Assembly: GCA_019426215.1 (NCBI GenBank)
Contig: CM033406.1
Location: forward strand, 8,381,146-8,445,145
Length of the DNA: 64,000 nucleotides
Direction of reading: 5' to 3'
From: Buddleja alternifolia
Taxonomy: Eukaryota; Streptophyta; Magnoliopsida; Lamiales; Scrophulariaceae
Shown here in pieces: positions 12,108-23,270 of this stretch. The notes beneath the pieces were generated by a model, which did no database searches, was not told the DNA's origin, and was given only the letters and a program-made list of their open reading frames with translations. The stretch's first letter is position 1. Each line of letters starts with the position of its first letter. Made by a program: the position numbers and the translations under genes.

Positions 12108-15100
12108 ATGGCACCCAAATCTTCAAAATCTGCTGCTGGAAAATCTTCCAAATATGAGAAACCAGTCATTGTTAACGCCGGTTTTCTGGTTAACTGGGAC
12201 TATCTTTTTGATAACCAGAACTTCGCTCTAAGGACTGTTCTTCCACTTGTCTAGGAATCTGGTTTGCGCGACATGATTACCTCCTACACAAATATGTTTG
12301 AGGAAGAAACCCTTTTCTTCTTCAAGAATGCAAAAATCTCTGACGATGGAAACTCCATTTCCTGCATCTTTCCCTTTGCTCGTGAGACCTTTGTCCACAC
12401 TCCTTCTCTTATTTCATCTTTACTCGTTTTACCAAACGATGGTGGCAAAGTAAAAAATGTCACTCTTGGTGATGCTACCAAAGTCTGGCCGTTAATCAAG
12501 AAGGATGAAGTTGAAGCTGCCTACGAACCCAACTTCAAGAAGAATGACATGAAGGGCGAATATGTCATTTTGGCTGACATATGCGCAAAGATGATCGAAT
12601 GCAGAAAGGGAAGTTTCGATAAGATTTCAAATATTCAGTACAAAATAATGGTTGCTATTTTGACCAAGTTGAAAATCAATTGGTCGCTTTATGTTTTTAA
12701 TCGCTTCAAGGCAACAATGGCCATGTCAGTAAATCCCAAGCCTTACGGGATTATACTTAGTCGTATTCTTAGCGCTAGCGGTTACGCCAACAACGCTGGA
12801 AAGAAAATCCCAGCGCTAAAGTTCTATGGGAAGAAGATGATCAGCGAGCTGCGCAATCCAAGAAGACGTGGCGGTGCAGCGGTCGCCAAAGAAGAGCGTG
12901 AGTGACTTCTTGTCGAAGGAGTTGTTCACAGCGATGATGAAGAGCAAGCGCCTTCGTCTTCATCATCATCAGAAGAAGCAGTGGTGGTTAAGTGACCAAA
13001 ATGAAAGATCTCTATTAAGGTCGCCGAGGCAGCCAAGCCAGCAAAGAAGCAGAAGCCAGAGCCCAGGAAAAAATAGAAGTCTCCCTCTTCTTCTCCCAAA
13101 TCGCCCTCTCCCCCTTCTGTCTTCATCATCTCTCCAGAAGAGGAAGAAGAGGTAGAAGAAGTACCGCTAGCCAGAAGGCGTACTCTTTTATGCACTCCAG
13201 TTGCATCAACAAGTGCTCTTGTAGAGCCAGCGCTTGAAGAACCAACGAGTGTTCCACCTTCGTCTGACGCTGTTCCTGAAATCAGCTCAGAATCTAAAGC
13301 CCCTACTCCATTTGAGAGGCTTTCACGTGTTCGGGCCGAATGTGAAGCAAATATTCGGACTGTTCTTAACACTCTTTAGGACTTGTATATTCCCATTCGT
13401 GCTGATCCAATCACTTCATTTCTCGATTTAGATCCAGAAGAAGTTGTCCCGGAGCCTGAGAAAATTGTACCAAATGTTGAAACAGATCAAGCGACTGCGT
13501 CAGTCGATGATAGTCCTCAGGGTAAGCGTTGTAGTCTTTTATTTGTAATTTCTACTTAGTAGAAATTTTGCTTTCTTTTCTCAAACGCTTACTTGTATCA
13601 ACTCAAAAGACTCCAGACGCTGATGCACCTCCACCTTCCTAGATTCCTTTTGAAGTGGATATAGACATGGAAGCGGTTGTGGATATCGCTAAGGAAATAG
13701 CCCAAGTCCTTCCTGATGCTGAAACGTCTCCAGTTAGTGAAGCGACTGTGCATGCTGAGCGGTCGATAAAAATGGCCCCTATCCCAACAGAGTCTATTGC
13801 CTTTGTCCCTACTCCAACCGGATCTCCTCCCCGTGTCATCAATCTCTTTCCTCGTGGCTATAATGCAAATGATGAATTCTACTTTGCCACTAAGGAGCTT
13901 GACACTAGGCAATTAGTCGATATGGAGATCAACTTTCAAAACACTCTCCATAGGACTGATGTCTCTAATTCTGCTAAATTTGAATTCTTCAAGCGATTTG
14001 CTGACTTAGGTCTCTACAATCTTGAGCGTCTCCAATCTCGCCTTGAGTATATTCGGTGACCAGCGTTCAACATGATAGAATTTGACGAGAAGCATTTCAA
14101 CTTTACTGGCCATTCTGAAGAGTCCTTCTATCCATTGCGCCACAATACGATCATCATCAAGAATCCCCATATGGGTGATTGGTCAAAGAATCCAAACGAA
14201 GAAATTCTCAACAGAATCGGGTACTCCGCTGACCCTAAAGTTGTTCATTCTCCTCAGAACGCTCTATCTCCAAAGCCCCTCATATTGTGGAAAGAAAAAG
14301 GACCAGTTGTTGCTGAGCGTCCCAATCCTATTAGCACTTGGATAGAAGCTGAAGGCCGTGAGTACCTTGCAAGATTATGGGCTAAAGATTCTGATGAAGA
14401 ATTTGAACGCATTGAAAAGTTTCTTGCAACACGAAAAGAACAAAAGAAAGCTGATAAACTTGGAAAGCGATGGAAGATGGATACTGCAAGATGGGCTGAA
14501 GAGTTTGTGTTGCATTTTTACACACTAGAAGAGCTCGTGAGGTATCGATTTTTGTTTCAATTTGGAGTAGATTACAGACGTAGTTGTTTTGCCGTGTTTC
14601 TTCTCCAGCAGCGCCAGAATCTGGTAGGCAATATTAGCACTTTACCTTATTACAGACAATCAATAGAACACTATATTCGCCAGCATCTCAGCTTAATCGC
14701 TCAAGGAGAACGCTACATTTATCATCCAACTCAGAACTTTGTTCAGCGCATCCTTCCTGACCTCAATGAAGATGCTTCCTCTAGTAAGTGACCAATTCTG
14801 CCAGGGTAAAGTGAAGTCTCTTTTAGCCTTGACAATGACCATGCCGACCTTGCTGAATTTTACCATGAGCGTCGAGCGATAATTGAAAATGCTCAGTCGC
14901 TGGATATTTCAGTCGCTCCACAATTCGGCCTTGGTCTTAGTGACTTCAGAGGATACAACTTGCTTCCAGTTCTATTTTGTGAACAGAACATACAAGTGAC
15001 CAAGATTATATCGCTTATTCAGCTAGTGGATCAAGAAGCTGCCAGAGCGCTGATGCCATTTATTTTGGACTTCTACAACTCTTACACTTCAGGAGTTGAT

Positions 15101-15863
15101 CTGCCGGAGGATGTGCAATTTGCACTCAGTACTGAAAAGCACGAAGACGCTATATTTTATATCCCGCAGACCAACATGATCAATCTAAGGCACGTTATGG
15201 AGGCGATTAGCCCACTCTGGGTTATTTCCATGAAAGCCCCTTCTCCAATCTAAATTGTTGAAATAGAAGATACTCCTACTGTGGAAGCCGCTCATATTCC
15301 AGACACTTCTTTGCCAGATCTTTCTAGTGCCCTAATAGTCGAGGCCCTTTCAGCGTCTGTTGATCCTTCTCTGGATCAAGCGATCGAAGAAGTTTAGGAC
15401 GCACTTGATGAGCCTGAAAAGCCTCTTATAAAAGACAAATCTAAAAGCAAAGCTCCAGTAGTCTCAAGCTCTCACGGACCTGAGCATTCCTCTTCTGATT
15501 CATCAGATTCAGACTCTGATAGTGATATAGAAGCTAGAGATTTTAGAAAAGTAGTTCAACATTCTCTCAGTGATATAAAGGGCTCATGTTCTCGATTGGA
15601 AGAGTGAAGTACTTCCATGCAAGATGCTTGCCCAAAATGCTTCAGCTGATACTGAGTGCCACAATTCTTTCAATCTTATCTCTCGGAGTATCGCTAAGCA
15701 GATTGCTCTCTTGATAGATGAAGTCAAGCTTCTCCGATGGGACATCGCTGACTTAGAGATCTCCCTTGATGATGCCAAGAAGGGAGAAGATCTTAAAGAA
15801 AATTCCCAATCCAAGACTATCTCTAAGACAGACAACAAGCACTGGCGATCCCAAAGTACATAA
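12108..15863 (+). pseudogene. Third ORF (env-like / plant transposon protein) of SIRE-like element, broken
   Basis: Starts at ATG 12108 (MAPKSSK...), with a TAG at 12252 in the same frame as the long open block 12264-12905. The N-terminal part carries NAGFLVNWDYLFDNQNFALR, which resembles the start of the so-called envelope-like or plant transposon domain found after pol in SIRE-type elements. The middle is Ser/Glu/Pro-rich and low complexity (about 12930-13510). Further open blocks follow at 13655-14059, 14072-14791 and 14960-15253. The C-terminal part is Ser/Asp-rich (15490-15530), then helical with a DDAKKGE motif (15775-15790). The minus-strand copy at 48480-49755 aligns with this C-terminal part and continues further, showing that this copy is truncated. 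No signal peptide or clear membrane span was seen, so env is only a historical label. Function is unknown. Confidence 0.65.
13522..13609 (+). other. Intron-like, hairpin-forming insert in the third ORF
   Basis: Begins GTAAGC after CAGG and ends AAAAG, so its borders resemble plant splice sites. It is AT-rich and separates two coding blocks. It also contains nested inverted repeats: GTAAGCGTT at 13522-13530 pairs with AACGCTTAC at 13584-13592, and AATTTCTACT at 13547-13556 pairs with AGTAGAAATT at 13558-13567. It could be a small intron or a tiny foldback insertion. Confidence 0.35.
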
Positions 15864-15915
15864 TAACACATCTAATCGTAAACCTTGACATTTTCTGATG
15901 TTTACTTCCTACACA

Positions 15916-16743
15916 ATGACTAACCCTTTGACCTTATTGCTTGAGAAAAATGTCCTCATTGAACCGAATTTCGTTGATTGGATAAGAAATATGAGGATTG
16001 TCCTCAGCCTTGAATCTTTGGGATATGTGCTCGATGAAGAGATGCCTGAAGTTCCGGACCTCGGATCTTTTGAAGATAGGCTTGGGCGTGAAGAATAGGT
16101 TAAAGATGACACTCGTGTCAAGGAGTACATGCTGGGATCGTTGACCAATGAACTACTGCGATCTCATGAAAAGATGGGAACAACTGCTGAAATCATGGTG
16201 CATCCGAAGGAACTCTACGGAGAGCACAACAGAACTGCTGGTTATGAGATCTCCAGTCAACTCTTTGGGGCGAGAATGAAGGAAGGAGAGAAAGTTGGAG
16301 ATCATGTTTTGAAGATGATCTCCATGTTTGAGAGATTGGAGGCCCTCAGCTTCTCTATGAACTTCCAGCTTCAGACTAATCTCATCCTGCAGTCACTACC
16401 TAAGTCTTTTTCGCAATTCATAGTGAATTTCAACATGAATGACATTGAGTGTTCATTGCCGGGTCTTCTGAACAAACTCTCAAATGCTCAATCACAAATG
16501 GACCCCAAGATGAGTGTCATTTCTACTGAGACTTCAAAAACTCAGAAGATGAAACGAGGCAAGAAGCAACTGGGAGCGGCAAAAACTTCTGGGAAATCCA
16601 AAGGTAAGGCAAACCAAAAGAAGAGGTTCAAGGGCAGGGGCCCTAAGAAGACAGACATATGCCTCCATTACAAAGAAGCAGGGCATTGGAAGTGTGGGTA
16701 TCCGAAACTAAAAGCAAAAAATCAAGCAGGTATAGAACTTTAG
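15916..16743 (+). pseudogene. gag of copia element, one stop and degenerate zinc knuckle
   Basis: Start chosen at ATG 15916 because the related minus-strand gag also begins MT.NP...LLEKN; the ATG at 15898 in the same frame is upstream of that homology. The UBN2-type gag core is well preserved: NFVDWIRNMRIVL, then LYGEHNRTAGYEISSQLF, then LQTNLILQSLP. There is one internal stop at 16096-16098 (TAG), followed by uninterrupted homology. The zinc knuckle near 16660-16710 is degenerate: the second cysteine reads Tyr and the last Cys is displaced (CLHYKEAGHWKCGYPK). It could not make an intact nucleocapsid. Confidence 0.8.
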
Positions 16744-19700
16744 ATTTTTGAAACAAATTATTCTATGATGATATTTTCTACTTCTTGAATTCTAGATTCC
16801 GGAGCTAGTGCTCATATGTGTGTTTTGAACCAGGATCTGGAGGCAAGCAGAAAGTTTGATGAGAAAGAAGTGATGATTAATGTTGGAAGCGGACACAGTG
16901 TGGCTGCCGACGCACATCGGAATTACTTCTGTTACATTATTTTCTGGACATCAAATAGTTTTAGATGATTGACTAGTTTTGCCAAATGGGCTCAAGAATA
17001 TTGTTTCTATTCCTATATTGGTCAGGAAAGAATATTTGTTTTCTTTTAAACATAATTCTTGTGATATTTATTTTGGAAATAAGTGTGTTGGCTCTGCATC
17101 TTCAATTAATGGTTTATACTATTTGAACGTCCAAAATTAATGTATGGTTAATACTATTACTAGAAAACGTTTTATGAGTGGAGTAAACTAAAAACTCATA
17201 TGGCACCTTAGACTAGGACATGCCGGTGAATTTAAGATTCATGAGTTCGACAAACGTGAGCTTATTGACCCACTTGGGTCTAACCCATATCCTACTTGTG
17301 AATCGTATCTTAAAGGCAAGATGACTAGGTCACCATTCATTGGACATTTCGAAAGGGCAATTGAAGTTTTAGGATTAATTCACACTAACATTTTTGGGCC
17401 CCTCAAGAATGCGGCCCTTGGAGGTTTTCAGTACTTTATAACATTCACAAATGATCACTCTAGGTATGGTCTAGTTTATATGATGAAGTATAAGTCAGAA
17501 GCATTTGAATGATTCAAGGAATTCAAAGCTTTAACTGAAAAACAAACTAGGCACAGTATTAAGACACTTAGATTTGATCGAGGTGGCGAATACATAAGTG
17601 CCGAGTTGGACGAGTTCTTAAAAGAACAAGGCATAGTATTACAACTAACTCCTCCAGCAACTCCACAATTTAATGGGGTAGCAGAAAGAAGGAATCGTAC
17701 TCTGTTGGACATGATACGCTCCATGCTTAGCTACCCTGATTTACCCATTTCCTTGCGGGGACATGCTTTGCTTACAACTAAGCACATTATGAACAAATGT
17801 CCCTCAAAATCTGTTCCCACTACACCATATGAAATATGGAGCGGTAGGAAGCCTAGTCTCAAGCTAAGTACATAAAATATGGGGTTGCCCATCATATGTA
17901 AAGAAGACATAGGTAGAAAAATTAGAGGATAGATCCTTGAAAGGACATTTATCGATTTTCCTGTTGATTCAATGTTATACCTCTTTCACCTGCAAAATCA
18001 TCATAGGATCACCGTGGCCTTGCAAGCCCACTTTCTTGAAGAAAAATTAATTCGAGAAGGTGGTGCAGGTAAAAAGATTGTTATGGGAGAACAGGATAAC
18101 GTCCCTTCAGAGACATTTGTTCAAGAATCAGAACCCAATATGACACAACTGTCGCAGCGATGATCTAGAAGAGTATCTCAGCCGGCTGAGAGATATGGCT
18201 ATTTGCACGATACATAACATTATTTGTATGCTATTGCAGAAGGGAGCCATGGAGATGATCCCTCTGATTATGATGAAGCAGCGACATATATAGATTCAAA
18301 GTGGCTTGAGGCTATGAAAGCAGAGATTGATTCGATGTATTCGAACCAAGTCTGGACTCTTACTGATCTACCAAATGAAGTAAGATCAATTGGATGCAAA
18401 TGGATCTATAAGAGAAAGATTGGTCCAAATAGCAAGGTGGGAACCTATAAGGCCAGGCCAGTGGCGAAAGGGTATAGACAAAAGGAGGGCATTGACTATG
18501 AGGAAACCTTTTCACCAATAACCATGATCAAATCGATTAGAATTCTGCTAGCCATAACTGCAAACTTAGATTATGAAATCTGGTAAATGGATGTGGAGAC
18601 CGTATTTCTAAATGGATACCTTGGGGAGGACATTTATATGCAACAACTCAGGGACTTCATATCCGAAGCAGATTCCCCTAAAGTTTGCAAAGTTAATAAG
18701 TCCATTTATGAACTAAAGCAAGCCTCTCGGAGTTGGAATCGAAGGTTCGATGAAGAAGCAAATAAATATGGCTTCATTAAGAATGAAGATGAATCATGTG
18801 TCTACAAAATGGTCAGTGGGAACAAGTTGACATTGCTGGTTATATACGTAGATGACATACTACTTATAGGGAATGACATAGGCTTATTGACATCAGTCAA
18901 GACATGGCTCTCAAGCACGTTCGCTATGAAATACTTGGGAGAAGCAACCTACATTCTGGGAACTTGCCTGTATAGAGATAGAGTGAATAAAATTATAGAA
19001 CTCTCCCAAGCGCTCTACCTAGAGAAAGTCCTTAAGAGATATGAAACGCATAACTCTAAGGGAGAACTTTTGCCCATGAGATATGGTATTCATCTTTCCA
19101 AATCTATGAGTCCTAAAATGGACAAGGATGGGATGGAAATGAGGAATGCACCCTATGCATTAGCAGTAGGAAGTCTCATGTACACGATATTTTGCACGCA
19201 ACCAGATCTGGCATATCTTGTGAGCATGGTCAATAGGTTTCAAGAAACCCGGGAGAGCCACACTGGACAGATGTGAAGTGTATCTTAAAGTACTTGAGAA
19301 GAACTAAAGATGCTATTGATATATGGAAATGGAGAATTAAAGGTGGATGGGTTACACCGATGCAGATTTTCAATCTGATCTGAATGACCTTAAGTCCACC
19401 TCTGGGTACATATTCACACTCAATGGTGGAGCAGTGTCTTGGAAAAGTTCCAAGCAAAGAATAGCTGCTGATTCCACAATGGAGGCAAAATATGTGGCAG
19501 CCTCTGAGGCAGCAAAAGAAGTTGTTTGGATGATAAAGTTCAAAGCTGAGCTTCAACTGGTTCCTAGCGTGGAAATGGCATTGCCACTATGGTGTGATAA
19601 CAACAGAGCAATTGCGTAAGCTAAAGAACCAAGGTCTCACAATAAATCTAAACACATGGTGAGAAAATATCCTATAATACGAAAAATCATTGGAAGAGGC

Positions 19701-19828
19701 GATATTGCCGTGAGAAAATAGCCTCAGTAGAAAACGTGGCTGAACCACTCACCAAGCCATTATCATAAGCGGTGCTAGATAATCATTTTGAGAAGATGGG
19801 CATCAAATACCATAGCGATTGGTGTTGA
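16744..19828 (+). pseudogene. pol of copia element: protease, integrase, RT, RNase H (broken)
   Basis: The protease DSGASAHMC motif is intact at about 16795. The GAG-pre-integrase region (16900-17300) is riddled with stops and frame changes. Integrase is readable at 17321-17512 (HTNIFGP, FTNDHSRYG) and 17606-17875 (QFNGVAERRNRTLLD). RT runs from about 18224 to 19276 in one frame, broken only by a TAA at 18584 just before MDVETVFLNG. It keeps the catalytic YVDDILLIGND motif near 18847. RNase H follows with a frameshift near 19276-19347 (YTDADFQSD) and a TAA at 19617, and ends with the GIKYHSDW block just before the polypurine tract. It is a decayed copy of the pol seen at 38616-41640. Confidence 0.8.
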
Positions 19829-19843
19829 GTGCAAGTGGGAGAT
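19829..19843 (+). other. Polypurine tract of copia element
   Basis: AGTGCAAGTGGGAGAT immediately before the LTR start TGTTAGG, matching the tract of the complete element at 38601-38615 read on its own strand. Confidence 0.75.
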
Positions 19844-21560
19844 TGTTAGGTATATGCCCTCAATGCCTACAAGGAATTAGATTGAGTAGGCCTTTGATAA
19901 GTTATTTCTACAAACTATTTATTATTTCTATTTATAGAATAAAGGTTTTGATTTTGTTCATATAAATCTAATGGCATTTAAATGTATTGAACAAATAAGT
20001 CCATGAGATTTGAAGATAGACTTTCCATCTCTTATGGAAAAGAGAAGGCACTGGAAGAGTCAAGTACTTAATCTCTTAAACCAAGAGTTCGCGAGTTAAG
20101 AAATTTTAATTAGGCATTAAAATTCAACTCGTATGACACCTACTTTGACAAGGAAGTTCCAATAATACACTGATTAGATAGTGCGAGTTGGTGTCATGAA
20201 TATGATTAATGGAATTAACATATTTGAACTCGACTCGCATTAATCCAATCACATGGGTATTTACTCTTGGACAGCTAATGATTGGAATTAAAATTGCAAT
20301 AGTATGTGTGAGCTTTAGACCTGAAGAGTTATTTATGATGTGTTTGTAGTATTGGATACGTTATCAAAGTAGTTAGACCCGTATCACCTGATAGGTCGGG
20401 TTGACCTCGAAGTATGATCCACATGGTACATTCGACACTGTAAGATAACCACCAATATGAGATTCACCGTCTTGACAGTAAACAAGTATGTGACCTGTAT
20501 AATCATAAGTAATAGAAATTACAAAGTCTTTGGCCAAAGCAAATAAACTAAACTACTGATGGTCACTAAGGGTAGATTGGTAATTTCACATTATTATGAT
20601 TACCGAGTACAACATCAAGTTATATGAGTTTGACATACCATGGCTCTTACTTGATCGAGTCACGTCGGTGAAGAGTCTATACGCAAATGGTAGTCATAAT
20701 CAAGGTTTGTGATGACATGTTCATCTCATATTTAATTGGGTTACGATTTAGTTCCACGGTGTTGGTTAGGTGACAACCTTATCCTTTGAAATCCTCTCAT
20801 TTCCAATTGAATCGAGCCTAAAGAGTCACGCTATGTGAAGAAAAGAAATGTTTTCATGCTAACGGTATTTTGGTAAAATCACATTGAATGTGATTGACTG
20901 ACGAAATGGATGACATGATTTAATTAAAGATATTTAATTTGATTAAATAAATTAATTAAATCATATTAATTCATAAGTTAAATTAATTAGAAATTAATTT
21001 ATAAGTTGAATTAAATTAATTAGATTAATTTTAATTAGATTAAAGTAATTAATTAATTATCAATTGAATTGAACTTGGATTTAATTAATTACACATGGGC
21101 TAAGATGGAACAAAGCCCGGAAGCCCATCCTAACTAGGCCTAGCGGTCGTCCCCCTCACTATATACCTAGGGGTTTTGCTTATGTGAATAAGTATTCAAT
21201 TAGTGTCAGAACTCTATAAACAGAAGTCATTGTTTCAAAATCGGACTTTGAGCCAAAGCAACCTAGAGCAATAGGAAAGACTAAATTCCCTCCCTCTCTC
21301 TCCAACTAGCCGCCACTGCCATTGTTGCTGGGAGAAGATCGGAGATTTTCTCAGAGAAATTTTCTTCCGCGTGATTATGTAGATCCAGAAGTCTGGAGCT
21401 GCTGCTGATAATTCAGAATTTTGTTGTCAAGAGGTAATTCAATTACTCTATTTCATAATCCGTTCTTATTGCGTTTTAATCAATATCATGAATATCCCTG
21501 GATCCGATTCATAGTGTGATTCAGATCAAAAAAATTTATCCGGTAGACCGAAACACAACA
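19844..21560 (+). repeat. 3' LTR of copia element
   Basis: Starts TGTTAGGTATATGCCCTC, which is the family LTR start, and ends CACAACA. Directly after it comes TAGGTCTAATGATTC, which occurs at 27571 inside the gypsy 3' LTR, so the insertion point in the gypsy 5' LTR is exact to a few bases. A TATA-like CTATATACC is at about 21159. The length of about 1.72 kb is slightly longer than that of its relatives. Confidence 0.8.
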
Positions 21561-21814
21561 TAGGTCTAATGATTCAACAAGCTACTTTATATGGATAACG
21601 AATCAAATTGAGCCCAACATGCGCCTTAGTTACTTCTATGACCTGAAGTTTGAATCAATTGTTTATCCTTGCTAAATCTTACTTTAATTGTTTGTTTACG
21701 AATCTAAAACTACAATGCTTGTTCCTGTGGTTCGACATCCGGACTTTTGTCCACTATTACTACACATATGACTAGTACTCTTGCTACAAATGCACGTTAG
21801 GTTCTAGCGTGTGA
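21561..21814 (+). repeat. Gypsy 5' LTR remnant (right end)
   Basis: Aligns with about 27571-27857 of the 3' LTR and ends GCGTGTGA, where the intact copies end GTGTCA. The left part was lost together with the 5' end of the copia element inserted in it. Confidence 0.75.
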
Positions 21815-21820
21815 AGTTTT

Positions 21821-21839
21821 TGGTGCCATTTTCGGGGAC
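21821..21839 (+). other. Degenerate gypsy primer binding site
   Basis: TGGTGCCATTTTCGGGGAC compared with TGGCGCCGTTGCCGGGGAC in the two other gypsy copies. The type is consistent with an Asp-tRNA primer, as known for Athila-like elements. Confidence 0.7.
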
Positions 21840-21918
21840 TAGTAATGGTTGCAAAACACTACTCGAGACATGAAACCATTAGTAATCCCACCTCGCCCAT
21901 GGGAAGTATCACCAATGA

Positions 21919-22341
21919 TTGAGGCACTTACTCCAATCGTCGTACCAACAGTCACTACCCCTCTACCCACAACAAGAAATATGTGAGTCACAGAGACCCC
22001 ATGCCGTGCAAAGTAAGGCCATAAGGCAAGAATTCTTTCCACAACACTGCCAAGTAGATATTCCCGTTGTGGAGGAAGAATCCGATAATATCATGGAAGA
22101 GCTTCGGCTTATGGTAAAGGACGTATGTTTGGGGATAAAGGAGATGAGTTGTCAACTTGAACACCTTCAAAAAGAATCCTACTTGAGAGCATCCGAGACA
22201 GAGAGCCCTAAAACTGAGAAACCTCATTCTACTCTCTCTCAACCTTCTCAAATATGTTTTCCATTTTCTTTAGCTCTGAGACGAGAGAAAAGTAAATTTG
22301 ATCAAGTCTTAGGCAATTTGCTAGAGGTAAAGGTTAATTAG
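21919..22341 (+). pseudogene. gag C-terminal fragment of the non-autonomous gypsy
   Basis: Open for 140 codons. The last third contains FSLALRREKSKFDQVLGNLLEVKVN, which corresponds to the block between gag and protease in Athila/Tat elements (compare the end of the window, KGKLDKQFAKFLDIFKQLRINIPL). The first two thirds are Glu/Lys-rich and are not recognisable as the capsid domain, which seems to be missing. A stop at 22339 is followed by readable homology in other frames up to the protease block. Confidence 0.55.
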
Positions 22342-22499
22342 CCCCTTGTCGATTCTATTTCGTAGATGCAATGTATCTCAAAGTTATCCACAGATACTTT
22401 GTTGAACAAGTAACCGTGGGAAGAAGTGCACACATTTTGTCTAACAAGAGTCTGCTTGGTGGTTACTCTCCATGATTCTTCAAGGCAACGCAAGGACCC

Positions 22500-23005
22500 A
22501 GGACTTCTTTCCATCTCGTGCACTATAAAAGAGATCATGACATTCTGAATTCAAAAGTCGGAGTCAATTTTCTTCCTTATACATGGTTCAAAATTTTGGG
22601 TTTCGACGAGCTTAAGCCGACGTTGATGTGGTTACAACTCGAGACAAATCATTTAAACACCTAAGGGGAGTGGTCAAGAATGTGCTCGTGAAAATTGACA
22701 AATATCACTTCCCGATCAACTTCACGACTTGTGAGATGAACGCCGCCATTGAATCACCTCTAATCCTAGGAAGACCTTTCCTAGCCACTGGTAAGGCCTC
22801 GTTAGTGAATGGTAAGTTAGTCTTAACTTTGGGGAATAAAAGAGTGTGTCTTAATGCGCTCAAAGAAAAACGTTGTCTACAGGCTAACATGAAATGTTCC
22901 AAATTAGATGCGTTTAATCTTTTAAGTGTTGAGCAATCTCACGAACACTCTTTGGATGATCCAAGGAAAATGAGCCACAAGGAATTCAAGAAGAAGTCAA
23001 GCTAG
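22500..23005 (+). pseudogene. Gypsy aspartic protease region (broken)
   Basis: Retroviral-type protease of a gypsy element. The region around the active site (about 22500-22630) is in shifted frames and the DSGAS triad is not readable as such. The C-terminal half is open from 22628 to 23005: GVVKNVLVKIDKYHFPINF followed by SPLILGRPFLATGKA, the conserved ILGRPFLAT flap/helix block shared with 54990-55020. The frame ends with HSLDDPRKMSHKEFKKKSS and a stop, then goes directly to the 3' untranslated region with no RT. Confidence 0.7.
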
Positions 23006-23270
23006 TGACTTTAAAAGAGCGTTTTTTAGGAGGTAACCCAAATTTGTAAGTCTTTATTTTCTTTTCTTTTTTGCTTTCGTTGTTTGTCTTGTTTAGTTTT
23101 GTTTCTTTCTTTTGTGTTCAAGCATGCACTTTTGGCATACTTTTTTTTGTTGAGTTTTGATGGTTTTGTATTGTGAAGTACTTGACATGTAGTAGCTGAG
23201 TTTTACTTTGGAAAATCTTTCATTGCAGATTTGAGCTTGGAACAGATTTCATGTGTAAAAGGGTTGCTTT

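Larger units (their letters stand above)
4220..15863 (+). mobile_element. SIRE/Maximus-like Ty1/copia retrotransposon, 3' end lost
   Basis: Plus-strand element with a 5' LTR (4220-5698), PBS, gag, pol in the copia order protease-integrase-RT-RNase H, and a long third coding region after pol. A third ORF between pol and the 3' LTR is characteristic of the SIRE/Maximus lineage, where it is often called env-like. The 3' LTR is absent: sequence changes abruptly near 15850-15890 to the gag of another copia family. Minus-strand relatives of the same family lie at 46755-51250. Stops and frameshifts in every gene show it is defective. Confidence 0.8.
15864..21560 (+). mobile_element. 5'-truncated Ty1/copia element with 3' LTR
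   Basis: Plus-strand copy of the same family as the complete element at 36991-46086. It has gag, protease, integrase, RT, RNase H, a polypurine tract and a 3' LTR, but no 5' LTR, PBS or leader. Its left end fuses with the third ORF of the SIRE-like element. Its right end interrupts the 5' LTR of the gypsy element at 21561. The absence of a 5' LTR shows that a deletion or ectopic recombination removed the 5' part after insertion. Confidence 0.8.

Noticed and set aside
13547..13567. AATTTCTACT-T-AGTAGAAATT resembles the stem of a Cas12a-type direct repeat.
   Set aside because: There is one copy only, inside a plant retrotransposon, with no spacer array or cas gene. It is a chance hairpin.
14784..14827. 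GTAAGT...TTTTAG as a second intron in the third ORF.
   Set aside because: At about 44 bases it is shorter than known plant introns. A frame-disrupting decay is more likely.
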